DNA of 64,000 nt from contig NZ_JABBFW010000013.1 of assembly GCF_012927045.1 (NCBI RefSeq), positions 1 through 64,000 of the forward strand, given 5' to 3'. The first letter of the stretch is position 1; each line of letters starts with the position of its first letter. Below the pieces are notes generated by a model. The model ran no database searches, was not told the origin of the DNA, and saw nothing but the letters and a program-made list of their open reading frames with translations. A program made the translations under genes and the position numbers. Shown here piece by piece: positions 17,547-27,427 of the stretch. This DNA comes from Azohydromonas caseinilytica. Lineage in GTDB: Bacteria > Pseudomonadota > Gammaproteobacteria > Burkholderiales > Burkholderiaceae_C.

Positions 17547-17879
17547 ATGCCTACCACCACCGATGTGATGCAGCCGTTCATGGCCCCGTTCACCAAGCTG
17601 GCGCAATCCAACCTCGAGCTCTTGACCAAGTTCTCGCTGTCACCCGAGGTGGTGTCGCAGGCCATGGCCCAGGCGCAGCGCATGTTCCTGCAGCCGTCGG
17701 CAACCGCGCCGATGCAGTTGCCCTCCAATGCCCTGGCCGACCTGATGATGGGTCTGATGAAGAACTACATGGAGTTCCTCATGGAGCTGGGGCAGGGCAG
17801 CGCGACGCTGATGCAGCAGGCTCCGACCACGCTGGCCAAGGCCGCGCAGCAGGCCGCCCGGCCCACCGCGGCGGCCTGA
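17547..17879 (+). CDS. Phasin-like helical protein, 110 aa
   Basis: A soluble, Met/Gln/Ala-rich, mostly helical protein with no charged clusters and an Ala-rich tail. Composition and length resemble phasin-like granule proteins of polyhydroxyalkanoate producers, but the match is general rather than motif-based. It has an AGGAG ribosome site ahead of the ATG. It is a monocistronic gene upstream of the sigma-54 activator gene. Alternative: an unknown amphipathic helical protein. Confidence 0.55.
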   Translation: MPTTTDVMQPFMAPFTKLAQSNLELLTKFSLSPEVVSQAMAQAQRMFLQPSATAPMQLPSNALADLMMGLMKNYMEFLMELGQGSATLMQQAPTTLAKAAQQAARPTAAA

Positions 17880-18149
17880 GCCGCCTTCCCGAGCCGGCAT
17901 CCCTGGATGCCGCTCCTGTGCCGCCGGTCCTTGCACCTCGCATCGGGCCGGTGCGCCGCAGCCGACGCGGCACGAGTGCCGCGAGCCCTGAAACCCCCGC
18001 CCGCGGCCGGGAGGCGAGGCGCGACGGGCCTCAGCGGCCCGTCGCAGGGGGTCCGGGCACAGGCCCGGACCGATGTGACCTTCGGAAGTGCTTCATGCCT
18101 GGGGCGATGCCTACACTCGCCTTTTCCTCCAGGAACGGGGAGGCGTTGC

Positions 18150-19562
<1,413 letters not shown>

Positions 19563-19569
19563 CACCCCC

Positions 19570-19588
19570 GCCCGGCCGATCGCCGGGC
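19570..19588 (+). terminator. Hairpin 7 nt after the activator stop, terminator-like
   Basis: GCCCGGC (19570-19576) pairs with GCCGGGC (19582-19588) around a 5-nt CGATC loop, forming a GC-rich stem just downstream of the activator gene. There is no T-run, so any termination would be Rho-assisted or weak. GC-rich hairpins are common by chance in this DNA. Confidence 0.3.
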
Positions 19589-19681
19589 CAGCCCTGATCC
19601 CTTGCCCCTGCGCCCGCCCCCGGCGGCGACGGGCCCGGCCTCGGCCCGACCGTGCCGTGCACCAGGACATTCGGCCGCGAG

Positions 19682-19703
19682 GGCAGGACTTTTTCGTCCT
19701 GCC
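19682..19703. promoter_or_regulatory. Putative activator-binding site 1 (perfect palindrome)
   Basis: GGCAGGAC, six spacer bases TTTTTC, then GTCCTGCC form perfect 8-bp inverted arms. The dyad centre is about 157 bp upstream of the predicted sigma-54 transcript start (about 19850), a usual distance for an NtrC-type upstream activator sequence. A related half-site (CCAGGAC) lies at 19662-19668. Confidence 0.7.
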
Positions 19704-19741
19704 GTGGTGGCCGGGGGACGCGGGCCGCGCCGCCCTGCCGA

Positions 19742-19763
19742 GGCAGGACAGCTCCGTCCTGGC
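19742..19763. promoter_or_regulatory. Putative activator-binding site 2 (near-perfect palindrome)
   Basis: GGCAGGAC, six spacer bases AGCTCC, then GTCCTGGC. It repeats site 1 exactly 60 bp downstream with one arm mismatch. Same arm length and spacer as site 1 indicates a tandem pair for cooperative binding of an activator oligomer, most simply the product of 18150-19562. Confidence 0.7.
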
Positions 19764-19795
19764 CTGGGCGCGGTGCGATGCCGGCACCCCATATG

Positions 19796-19808
19796 AATCA
19801 GTCACTTG
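19796..19808 (+). promoter_or_regulatory. IHF-like bending site
   Basis: AATCAGTCACTTG matches the IHF consensus (WATCAA-N4-TTR) with one mismatch. It sits between the palindromes and the -24/-12 promoter, exactly where IHF normally bends DNA to bring an enhancer-bound activator to sigma-54 RNA polymerase. Confidence 0.5.
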
Positions 19809-19823
19809 CGCGCGGCGGCAGGC

Positions 19824-19838
19824 TGGCACCGGGCTTGC
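19824..19838 (+). promoter_or_regulatory. Sigma-54 (-24/-12) promoter of the eCIS operon
   Basis: TGGCACCGGGCTTGC matches the sigma-54 consensus (TGGCACG-N4-TTGC) at all but one of the specified bases, with correct GG-to-GC spacing. GC of the -12 element is at 19837-19838, predicting a start near 19850. The first in-frame ATG after it is at 19868, which helps to choose the first operon gene's start. Confidence 0.78.
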
Positions 19839-19867
19839 GGAAGGGCGGTCGTCCTGCTTCGCCTGCA

Positions 19868-20137
19868 ATGGCCGCCGATGACCGCCACCTTGCCCTCCGC
19901 CGTGCGCTGCTGCGCTACCTGCGCGCCAACCCACAGGCCTGCGACACCGCCGACGGCATCGCGCGCTGGTGGCTGCCGCCGGCGCTGCAGGCGAGTGCGC
20001 AGGAGTTGCAGCCGCTGCTGGAGCGGCTGTGCCGCAGCGGCCACCTGCAGTGGTTCGACACCGGCGACGGGCGGCGCTTCTACCGGCGCCCGCCCGCTGC
20101 CGCGGGCCGTCCGCCCCGTCCGCATCGAGATCCATGA
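19868..20137 (+). CDS. First eCIS operon gene, small winged-helix-like protein
   Basis: The 89-residue protein has a helix-turn-helix-like N-terminal part (LRRALLRYLRANPQA, ELQPLLERLC) and a final short beta pair (HLQWFDTGDGRRFYRRP), a pattern of winged-helix domains. Earlier in-frame ATG codons (19652, 19793) lie upstream of the predicted sigma-54 transcript start and are excluded. It is 12 bp before the sheath start and is thus part of the operon. Function unknown; a regulatory or assembly role is possible. The ribosome site is weak. Confidence 0.55.
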   Translation: MAADDRHLALRRALLRYLRANPQACDTADGIARWWLPPALQASAQELQPLLERLCRSGHLQWFDTGDGRRFYRRPPAAAGRPPRPHRDP

Positions 20138-20149
20138 AGGAGCCCGTCC

Positions 20150-22147
20150 ATGGCGCAAGTGAGCTACCCCGGCGTCTACATCCAGGAGGTCTCCAGTGGC
20201 GTGCGCACCATCACCAGCGTGGCCACCTCCATCACCGCGTTCGTGGACTTCTTTCGCGAAGGGCCGATGAACCAGGCGGTGGAGATCTTCGGCATGTCGG
20301 ACTTCACGCGCGTCTTCGGCGGCCTGGACGCGCGCAGCGAGGCCAGCCACGCCATCGCGCAGTTCTTCCTCAACGGCGGCGGCCACGCGCTGGTGGTGCG
20401 CTCCCATTCGGACGATGACGGCGGCGACGCGCCGGCGTCGGCGAGCGCGCAGGTGCGCGGCACCAGCCTGGCCGGCGATGCGCTGCTGACCCTGAGCGCC
20501 GCGAGCGAGGGCCGGTGGGGCAACACGCTGCGCGCCGAGATCGACCACCTCACCGACACCCCGGGCACGCACTTCAACCTCACCATCACGCGCCATGCCT
20601 CCAATGCCAGGAGCGCCCCGGTGCTCACGCAGGAGCGCTTCCTCAACGTCACCCGCGACGACGCGAACGACCCGCGCTACGTCGTCAAGGTGCTGGAGGC
20701 GGACTCCAAGCTGGTGCGCGCCACCGACGAGAAGCCGGGCACGGCCGGCGTGCCGGCCGCCAACGGCACCACCGGCGGCACGCTGGCGCTGACCCAGGCC
20801 CAGCTCGACGCGCTGAGCGAGAACAGCCTGGGCGTGAGGGTGGGCACGGGCGCCCAGTTCGTCGCCGAGCTCGCGCCGTGGGATGCCAATGCCGTGCGCA
20901 CGCTGGGCCAGTTGGCCACGCGGCTGCAGCAGGCGCTGCGCACCGCCAAGCCGGCCGCCGGCAGCGCGCCGACGCCGCCGGCGCTCACCGGCGCGCGCGT
21001 GGACGTGACGGCCGACGCCCGCCTGGTGGTGCGGGCCGGCCGCGACCCCGACCGTGGCCTGCAGGAGACCGTGGTGTTCACCAACAACGGCGCCGACACC
21101 ACGGCCACGGACCTGAAGCTCGTTGCCGCCGCAGCTGCCGTCAACGTGCAGCAGTACCCGCTGGGCGTGACCGATCCGGCCACCGCCGGCGCCGCGGGCT
21201 ACGTGGTCGGCGACGAGGGCGCCGACGGCGGGCCGCCGACGGCCGACGCCCTGGTGGGCGCCGTGGCCGAGGCCAACGACCGCGGCATCTACGCGCTGCG
21301 CCGGGTGGACCTGTTCAACCTGCTGTGCATCCCGCGCGCGGCGGTGCTGGGAGCCGATGACGATGCGCAGATGCGCCAGGTGGTGGAGAAGGCCATCGCC
21401 TTCTGCCAGAGCCGGCGCGCCTTCATGCTGGTGGACATTCCCGAGGCCATCAACGAGGTCGCCGAGGTCAAGGACTGGCTTGATGCGCACGGCAACTTCC
21501 GCAGCCGCAACGCGGCGCTGTTCTTCCCGCGGCTGAGGATCGCCGACCCGCTGGCCGAGTACCGCCCGCGCAGCCGGGGCAACAGCGGCACCCTGGCCGG
21601 CGTGTTCGCGCGCACCGACGCCGAGCGCGGCGTGTGGAAGGCGCCCGCGGGCATCGAGGCCACGCTGCGCGGCATCGACGACGTGGACTACCGCCTCACC
21701 GACGCCGAGAACGGTGTGCTCAACCCGCTGGCCATCAACGCGCTGCGCGTGTTCCCGATCTACGGCCTGGTGAGCTGGGGCGCGCGCACCCTGGACGGCG
21801 CCGACCAGGCCGGCAGCGAGTGGAAGTACATCCCCGTGCGGCGCCTGGCGCTGATGCTGGAGGAGTCGCTGTTCCGCGGCACCAAGTGGGTCGTGTTCGA
21901 GCCCAACGACGAGCCGCTGTGGGCCCGTATCCGGCTCAACATCGGGGCCTACATGAACTCGCTGTTCCGCCAGGGCGCGTTCCAGGGCACGACGCCGAAG
22001 GAGGCCTTCTTCGTCAAGTGCGACGCCGAGACCACGACGCAGGACGACCGCAACCAGGGCATCGTGAACATCGAGGTGGGCTTCGCGCCGCTCAAGCCGG
22101 CGGAGTTCGTGGTCATCAAGATCCAGCAGATCGCGGGCGATCTGTGA
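20150..22147 (+). CDS. eCIS contractile sheath protein
   Basis: The 665-residue protein has the phage tail-sheath layout: N-terminal YPGVYIQEVSSGVRTITSVATSITAFV, then the FGGLDARSEASHAIAQFFLNGG region, a variable middle (about 115-370), and a conserved C-terminal half (LFNLLCIPRAAVLG, LVSWGARTLDG, WKYIPVRRLALMLEESL) ending in the beta-strand arm used for subunit handshake. It surrounds the tube and contracts on firing. Only one sheath gene is present, unlike the three of PVC/Afp. Ribosome site AAGGAG is upstream. Confidence 0.95.
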   Translation: MAQVSYPGVYIQEVSSGVRTITSVATSITAFVDFFREGPMNQAVEIFGMSDFTRVFGGLDARSEASHAIAQFFLNGGGHALVVRSHSDDDGGDAPASASAQVRGTSLAGDALLTLSAASEGRWGNTLRAEIDHLTDTPGTHFNLTITRHASNARSAPVLTQERFLNVTRDDANDPRYVVKVLEADSKLVRATDEKPGTAGVPAANGTTGGTLALTQAQLDALSENSLGVRVGTGAQFVAELAPWDANAVRTLGQLATRLQQALRTAKPAAGSAPTPPALTGARVDVTADARLVVRAGRDPDRGLQETVVFTNNGADTTATDLKLVAAAAAVNVQQYPLGVTDPATAGAAGYVVGDEGADGGPPTADALVGAVAEANDRGIYALRRVDLFNLLCIPRAAVLGADDDAQMRQVVEKAIAFCQSRRAFMLVDIPEAINEVAEVKDWLDAHGNFRSRNAALFFPRLRIADPLAEYRPRSRGNSGTLAGVFARTDAERGVWKAPAGIEATLRGIDDVDYRLTDAENGVLNPLAINALRVFPIYGLVSWGARTLDGADQAGSEWKYIPVRRLALMLEESLFRGTKWVVFEPNDEPLWARIRLNIGAYMNSLFRQGAFQGTTPKEAFFVKCDAETTTQDDRNQGIVNIEVGFAPLKPAEFVVIKIQQIAGDL

Positions 22148-22166
22148 GCGGCACGGAGGACGCGCC

Positions 22167-22676
22167 ATGGCCAATACCGGTTTCGTGGTCAACACGCACC
22201 GCATCGATCCCTACAAGAACTTCAAGTTCAGGGTGCTGTGGGACGGCAAGCCCGTGCTGGGCGTGAGCAAGTGCGGCGCGCTCAAGCGCACCACCGAGGT
22301 CGTCAAGCACCGCAGCGGCGGCGACAACAGCCACGACCACAAGTCGCCCGGGCGCACCAGCTTCGAGGCGCTGAGCATGGAGCGCGGCGTCACGCACGAC
22401 CTGGAGTTCGAGCGCTGGGCCAACCAGGTGCACAGCTACCAGGGCGACCCGGCCATGGACCTGGTGAACTACAAGAAGGACCTGACGCTGGAGGTGATGA
22501 ACGAGCGCGGCCAGGTGGCGCTGCGCTACTTCCTGTTCCGCTGCTGGGTCAGCGAGTTCACGGCGCTGCCCGACCTCGACGCCAACGCCAACGCGGTGGC
22601 CATCGAGAGCCTGAAGATCGAGCTGGAGGGCTGGGCGCGCGACGCCGACACCGCCGAGCCCTCGGAGAGCGCCTGA
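22167..22676 (+). CDS. eCIS inner tube protein
   Basis: The 169-residue protein belongs to the gp19-like phage tail tube family: it starts with a DPYKNFKFRVLWDGKPVLGVSKCGALKR type beta hairpin, has the central HKSPGRTSFEALSMERG, and ends with an amphipathic segment (IESLKIELEGWARD). Hexamers stack to form the tube through which effectors pass. Its stop overlaps the next start (TGATG at 22674-22678). Only one such gene is found, indicating a homopolymeric tube. Confidence 0.93.
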   Translation: MANTGFVVNTHRIDPYKNFKFRVLWDGKPVLGVSKCGALKRTTEVVKHRSGGDNSHDHKSPGRTSFEALSMERGVTHDLEFERWANQVHSYQGDPAMDLVNYKKDLTLEVMNERGQVALRYFLFRCWVSEFTALPDLDANANAVAIESLKIELEGWARDADTAEPSESA

Positions 22677-23380
22677 TGCGCTGCGTCGCCTTCGGCAGCG
22701 ACCCCGCGCACCTGGCGGCGCGGCTGGACCCGCGGCAGCCCGCCCTGGCGGTGGACGCGCTGCTGCGCGCCTGCGTGCCGGAGCAGGGCGGCGAGGCGCC
22801 GCGCTGGAGCCTGGCGCGGCGGCTGGACGCGCTGTTGGCGGTGCGCCTGGCCGAGGCGCCGGCCACCGAGGCCGTGCCCTTGCGCTGCCCGCAGTGCGGT
22901 GCCGGCTTCGAGGCCGAGATCGACCTGGCGGCCTGCCGCCGCGCGCCGGGGGGCGATACGGCGGTGGAGTTCGAGGCGCGGGGACGGCGACTGCGTGCGC
23001 GGCTGCCCACCGGCGCCGACCATGCGCGCTGGCAGCGCGAGGGCACGCCGCTGCGGGCTGCGGCGGCCGAGCTGCTCGAAGACGGCGCGCCGGACGCGGT
23101 GGACGAGGCCAGCGTGCAGGCGCTCAACGAGGCGCTGGCAGCGCAGGACCCGCTGCGCGAGCTGGTGCTGTCGCTGGAGTGCCCCGACTGCGGCGCCACG
23201 GCGCAACACACGCTGGACCTGGAGGCGCACCTGATCGCCGCCTTCGCGCGCGCGCAGCGGCAGCTGCTGGCCGAGATCGCCACCCTGGCGCGCAGCTTCC
23301 ACTGGAGCGAGCGCGACATCGCCGCGCTGCCGGCGTGGCGGCGCGCCTTCTACCTCGGCTGCATCGACGACGGGGCCTGA
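22676..23380 (+). CDS. eCIS zinc-ribbon-containing protein, possibly tail-assembly chaperone
   Basis: The 234-residue protein has two CPxCGA zinc-finger pairs (CPQCGA near 65 and CPDCGA near 165) separated by an acidic helical region, and a C-terminal helix (FARAQRQLLAEIATLARSFHW) followed by a WRRAFYL segment. A four-Cys zinc site is likely. Position directly after the tube fits an assembly or baseplate chaperone, in the way T4-like systems place such genes, but this role is inferred. The start codon overlaps the stop of the tube gene. Confidence 0.75.
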   Translation: MRCVAFGSDPAHLAARLDPRQPALAVDALLRACVPEQGGEAPRWSLARRLDALLAVRLAEAPATEAVPLRCPQCGAGFEAEIDLAACRRAPGGDTAVEFEARGRRLRARLPTGADHARWQREGTPLRAAAAELLEDGAPDAVDEASVQALNEALAAQDPLRELVLSLECPDCGATAQHTLDLEAHLIAAFARAQRQLLAEIATLARSFHWSERDIAALPAWRRAFYLGCIDDGA

Positions 23381-23381
23381 G

Positions 23382-24161
23382 ATGGGCAGCCGCTACCTGC
23401 AGCGCCTGATCCGGCCGCCCGCGGCGGCCGCGGTGCCGCCGGTCCAGGCTCCGGCCGGGATCGAACAGCTCGCCGAGGTCGAAGCACCGGTCGCCGTCGG
23501 CACCCCGCCGGCGCTGGAGCGCGCGCTGCCGGCCGCGCTGCCAGTCCCCACGCTGGCCCAGGCGCTGGCGTGGGTGAGCGGGCCGGGGCTGGGAGCGGAA
23601 GCGCCGGGCGAGGCCACGGTCGCGCCGCCGGCAGGGCTGCTGCAACCGATGGGCTCGCCATCGCCGATGCCGTCGGCGGACTGGCCGGCGCCGCTGGCGC
23701 GGGCCGCCACAGCGGCCGGGCCCGGTACCGTGCCGGCTGATGTTCCCCGCCGTGCGCCGTCGGCAGGAGCCCGGGCCTCCAGCCCCGCACCACGCCGGCT
23801 CGCGCCCCGGCCTGAGGGCGCGGCACCGGACGCCGCCGAGGCGCCGCAGGCGCGGACGCTGGCGGACCTGGCCGCGCAGTTGCCACGGCTCCTGCCGGCC
23901 CGGTCCATGGCCGAGGGCACCGCCCCACCGGCGGCCGTTCCCCGCGACGCGGCGGCGGGGCCTGCCCCTGCCGCCCTGCCGCCGGCGCAGGTCGCCGTGC
24001 ACATTGGCCGCGTCGCCCTCACCCTGCAGATGCCGCCCGCGCCGCCCCCGCCCGCCATGGCGCCCGCGCCAGCGGCGGCCGCAGTGGAGCCAGCGCCGGC
24101 ACGCCGGCCGCTGGAAGGCTTGCGCTTCAGCGCGGCGCGCCACCACCTGCGCTGGAGCTGA
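23382..24161 (+). CDS. Pro/Ala-rich eCIS-operon protein, function unknown
   Basis: The 259-residue protein is extremely rich in Ala, Pro and Arg with few predicted helices apart from the first 12 residues (GSRYLQRLIRPP) and last 60 (VAVHIGRVALTLQMP...LEGLRFSAARHHLRWS). These conserved-looking ends flank a low-complexity linker. Such proteins between the zinc-ribbon and DUF4255 genes have no known role; scaffold, tether or tape-like functions are possible. ATG at 23382 is separated by 1 base from the previous stop. Confidence 0.6.
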   Translation: MGSRYLQRLIRPPAAAAVPPVQAPAGIEQLAEVEAPVAVGTPPALERALPAALPVPTLAQALAWVSGPGLGAEAPGEATVAPPAGLLQPMGSPSPMPSADWPAPLARAATAAGPGTVPADVPRRAPSAGARASSPAPRRLAPRPEGAAPDAAEAPQARTLADLAAQLPRLLPARSMAEGTAPPAAVPRDAAAGPAPAALPPAQVAVHIGRVALTLQMPPAPPPPAMAPAPAAAAVEPAPARRPLEGLRFSAARHHLRWS

Positions 24162-24164
24162 GCC

Positions 24165-25331
24165 GTGGCCAGCCCGAGCAGCGAGGCGATCGGCGTGCTG
24201 GGCGAGCTGCTGGCCCGGCGGCTGTCCACGGCGCTCAACAGCCTGCCCGTCGTCATCGGCCGGCCCGAGGCCTCGGCCAGCGGGCAGGGGCGCCGGCTCA
24301 ACCTGTTCCTGTACCGGGTGACGATCGATGCCCATCTGCGCAACGTTCCGCTGGATGCCGGGCAGGTGCCGCCGCTGTGGGTGGTGCTGCATTACCTGCT
24401 CACCGCCTTCGACGACGCGCGCGACAGCGACTCCACGCTCGCGCACCGGCTGCTCGGCCAGGGCATGGCGGTGCTGCACGAGCTGAATTTCGTGCGGCCC
24501 TCCGGCACCGACCTGGCGCTGCTGGACAACCCCGAGCCCCTGAAGCTCAGCTTCGACGACGCCGACGTGGACCTGCTGTCCAAGCTGATGCAGGGCAGCG
24601 AGGAGAGCTACCGCGTGTCGGCCGCGCTGCAGGTGCGGCCGCTGCTGCTGAAACTGGAGCAGCCGCCCGCCTGGGCGCCGCTGGTGCGCAGCATCGGCCC
24701 GGTCGTGCCCCAACCCGCGGGGCCGCCGGCGCCCGCGGGCATCAGCGTGCTGCCCAGCCTCGGCGCGGTGCTGGGCTCGCTGCAGCCGGCGCGTTTCGTG
24801 GCCGGGACCCGCGTCACGCTGCGCGGCACCGACCTGGCCGGCTACACCGAGGTGCAGCTGGGGACGACGGTGCTGCCGCTGGCGCCGGGCGCGCCGGGCA
24901 CGGCCACCTTCACCGTGCCGGCGGCCTCGCCCATGGCGGCCGGGGCCTATCCCTTGTTCATCGCCCGGGTGCTGCCCAGCGGACGCCGCATCACCAGCAA
25001 CGCGCTGTTGGTGGAGCTGCTGCCGGTGCTCGGCTCGGTGGCGCTGGACGGCGCGCTGTCCACGCCGGCGCCGCCCGCGCCGCCCGGGCGGCGCTTCGGC
25101 CGTTTCGTGGTCAACGGCAGCCAGCTCGGCGGCGACGACGCCTCGGTGTTTGCCAGCCTGTTCCGCAACGGCGAGGCGCACGGCCTGTTCGAGCCCGACG
25201 CCGGCGGCACCGGCACGCAGCGGCGCTTCAGCGTGCCCGCGGCGCAGGCGCTGCCCACGGGCCGCTACCGGGTGCTGCTGCGCGTCAACGGGCAGCAGGC
25301 CATCGAGGCGCCCGAACTGGACTGGAGCTGA
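24165..25331 (+). CDS. DUF4255 (Pvc16-like) sheath/tube terminator protein
   Basis: The 388-residue protein starts with GTG (GGAG ribosome site). Its N-terminal domain (about 1-195) is DUF4255/Pvc16_N, recognisable by IGVLGELLARRLSTALNSLPV, RLNLFLYRVTIDAHLRNVPL, LWVVLHYLLTAFDD and LAHRLLGQGMAVLHE. In the PVC/Afp family the equivalent caps the distal end of the particle. The C-terminal half (about 205-388) has two IPT/TIG-like Ig domains (VAGTRVTLRGTDLAGYTEVQLG; GRRFGRFVVNGSQLGGDDA). These extra domains are not required for capping and may face outside. Confidence 0.88.
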   Translation: MASPSSEAIGVLGELLARRLSTALNSLPVVIGRPEASASGQGRRLNLFLYRVTIDAHLRNVPLDAGQVPPLWVVLHYLLTAFDDARDSDSTLAHRLLGQGMAVLHELNFVRPSGTDLALLDNPEPLKLSFDDADVDLLSKLMQGSEESYRVSAALQVRPLLLKLEQPPAWAPLVRSIGPVVPQPAGPPAPAGISVLPSLGAVLGSLQPARFVAGTRVTLRGTDLAGYTEVQLGTTVLPLAPGAPGTATFTVPAASPMAAGAYPLFIARVLPSGRRITSNALLVELLPVLGSVALDGALSTPAPPAPPGRRFGRFVVNGSQLGGDDASVFASLFRNGEAHGLFEPDAGGTGTQRRFSVPAAQALPTGRYRVLLRVNGQQAIEAPELDWS

Positions 25332-25333
25332 GC

Positions 25334-27427
25334 ATGAACGCGCCGCAGCCGCATGCGCTGTTCCACCCGGCCCTGGCGCCGGCCGACCCCGGCGTGCGCC
25401 ACTGGCTGGCGCAGGTGACGCTGCGGCTGCGCCGCGAGACCGCCTGGTGCCGCCACCGGCGCGGCGGGGGCGCCGCGCTGCCGCCGTTCGGCGATGCCGC
25501 GCAGGACAGCCTGGACCTGCTGCGCCTGCGTGCCGAGCAGCAGCGCTTCTTCGCCGAGGACGTGACGGCGCGCTGGCTGAGCCAGCAGCTGCAGGCGCCA
25601 CACGGCGATGCTGCCGCGGGCTGCTGGCACCGGGTGGCGCAGGCGCTGGCGCTGGACGATGCGGCGCAGTTCGTGCTGGCGTGCGCGCTGGCCGCGCGCG
25701 CCGACGCGGCGCTGGGCGCCGTGGCGGCGGCGGCGCTGGACGACGCGGCGCGTCCCTATCCCACGTTGGGCCTGGCGCAGCGGCTGTGGGACGACCCGCT
25801 GGCCGTGGTGGCCTGCGCCGACCCCACGCATGCGCTCTACCGCTTCGGGCTGCTGGAGCCGCCGGCCGACGCCGAGGCGCCGCTGTCGATGCCCGCGCCG
25901 GTGGCGCGGGTGCTGCTGGCCGACCCGGCGCGGCCGGCCTGGCCCGGCGCGCTGACGCCGCTGCAGGGCGACGGCGCCGCGCTGCCGCCCGCCGCGCGCG
26001 CGCTGGCGCGCTGGCTGCGGGCCACGCTGCCGACCGGGCTGCAGCTGGTGCCGCTGCGCCGGTGCGCGGGCGCCGACCTGGCGGCCTGGGCCGCGCGCCT
26101 GGCGGCGGCCGTGCCGGCGCCGCTGGCGCGCCTGGGCGAGGACATCACCGCCGCGCACCCGGCCCTGCCGGGGCTGGCCTGCGCGGCCTGGCTGCAGGGG
26201 GCCGACCTGCTGCTGCCCGGGCACTGGGACCATGGCGCCGGGCACGCGGAGGGCTGTGGCGCTGCACCTGCCTGGGCGGCGCGGCTGGCGGCGCTGCCGC
26301 TGCGCTGCTTCGTGCCCATGGAGGAGCCGGCCGCCGCACGCCGCTGGGGCGTGCCGGTGGCGCCGGCCTTCGACCCGCCCGCGCCGACGCTGGACGAGCG
26401 CTGGCGGCGCCTGCGGGCCGCGGCCGAGGCTGGCGGCGCGCCCGGCGCGGTGGCGCGCGCGGCCGAGGCGGCACGGCGCTTCAGGTTGCAGGAGCAACCG
26501 CTGGCGCGGTTGGAGGCGCTGCTGCGCGGGGGTGGGCCGGAGGCGGCGCAGGCGCTGTTCGAGGCCGCGCAGGCCGAATCGGCGCTGGACCTGGAGCAGC
26601 TGGCGCAGCCCGTGGTGCCGCGCTTCACGCTGGCGGAGCTGGTGCTGCCGCCGCGCCCGCGCCGGCTGCTCGATGCCATTGCCACCGGCATGCGCACGCT
26701 CGGCCGCGTGCATCACGACTGGGGCTGCGCGCGCGCCTGGAACGAGGCCGGGCTGGCGGTGATGTTCTGCGGCCCGCCGGGCACGGGCAAGACCATGGCG
26801 GCCGAGGCGCTGGCGGCGGCGCTGGCGCTGCCCATGTTCCGCATCGACCTGTCGCAGGTGGTCAGCAAGTACATCGGCGAGACGGAGAAGAACCTGCGCC
26901 GCGTCTTCGACGCCGCCGAGGCCGCGGACTGCCTGCTCTTCTTCGACGAGGCCGATGCGCTGTTCGGGCGGCGCACCGAGGTCAAGGACGCGCACGACCG
27001 CTTCGCCAACATCGAGATCAGCTACCTGCTCGAACGCATGGAGCGCTTCAAGGGCCTGGCGGTGCTGGCCACCAACCGTCGCCGCGACCTGGACGACGCC
27101 TTCGCGCGGCGGCTGCGCTACATCGTGGAATTCCCGGTGCCCGGCGCGGCCGAGCGCGCGCGGCTGTGGCGCCAGGTGTTCCCGGCGGCGGTGGACGTGG
27201 GCGGCATCGACTTCGGCTTCCTGGCCGAGCGCTTCGAGATCGCCGGCGGCACGATCCGCTCGGCCGCCTTCAATGCCTGCCTGCAGGCCGCCGCGCGCGA
27301 GGACGAGGCGCGCGTGGACATGGCCGACGTGCTGCGGGCCGTCAGGCACGAGCTGGAAAAGGGCGGGCGCGAGATCGGCCCGGAGCAGTTCGGCGCCTAT
27401 GCGCGGCTGCTGGAGGAGGCGCCATGA
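25334..27427 (+). CDS. eCIS AAA+ ATPase (Pvc15-like)
   Basis: The 697-residue protein has a large N-terminal variable region (about 1-440) and a classical AAA+ module (about 455-690). Walker A is GPPGTGKT (480-487), Walker B ends in FFDEAD (Asp538/Glu539), sensor 1 is LATNRR and an arginine finger is in DAFARRLRY. It resembles the ATPase of PVC/Afp-type systems, whose role is in assembly, effector loading or recycling, and it is not ClpV-like. Its stop overlaps the next start (ATGA at 27424-27427). Confidence 0.92.
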   Translation: MNAPQPHALFHPALAPADPGVRHWLAQVTLRLRRETAWCRHRRGGGAALPPFGDAAQDSLDLLRLRAEQQRFFAEDVTARWLSQQLQAPHGDAAAGCWHRVAQALALDDAAQFVLACALAARADAALGAVAAAALDDAARPYPTLGLAQRLWDDPLAVVACADPTHALYRFGLLEPPADAEAPLSMPAPVARVLLADPARPAWPGALTPLQGDGAALPPAARALARWLRATLPTGLQLVPLRRCAGADLAAWAARLAAAVPAPLARLGEDITAAHPALPGLACAAWLQGADLLLPGHWDHGAGHAEGCGAAPAWAARLAALPLRCFVPMEEPAAARRWGVPVAPAFDPPAPTLDERWRRLRAAAEAGGAPGAVARAAEAARRFRLQEQPLARLEALLRGGGPEAAQALFEAAQAESALDLEQLAQPVVPRFTLAELVLPPRPRRLLDAIATGMRTLGRVHHDWGCARAWNEAGLAVMFCGPPGTGKTMAAEALAAALALPMFRIDLSQVVSKYIGETEKNLRRVFDAAEAADCLLFFDEADALFGRRTEVKDAHDRFANIEISYLLERMERFKGLAVLATNRRRDLDDAFARRLRYIVEFPVPGAAERARLWRQVFPAAVDVGGIDFGFLAERFEIAGGTIRSAAFNACLQAAAREDEARVDMADVLRAVRHELEKGGREIGPEQFGAYARLLEEAP

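Noticed and set aside
19652..19867. Earlier starts of the first eCIS gene (19652 or 19793)
   Set aside because: Both lie upstream of the predicted sigma-54 transcript start at about 19850, and the added residues look like translated regulatory DNA.
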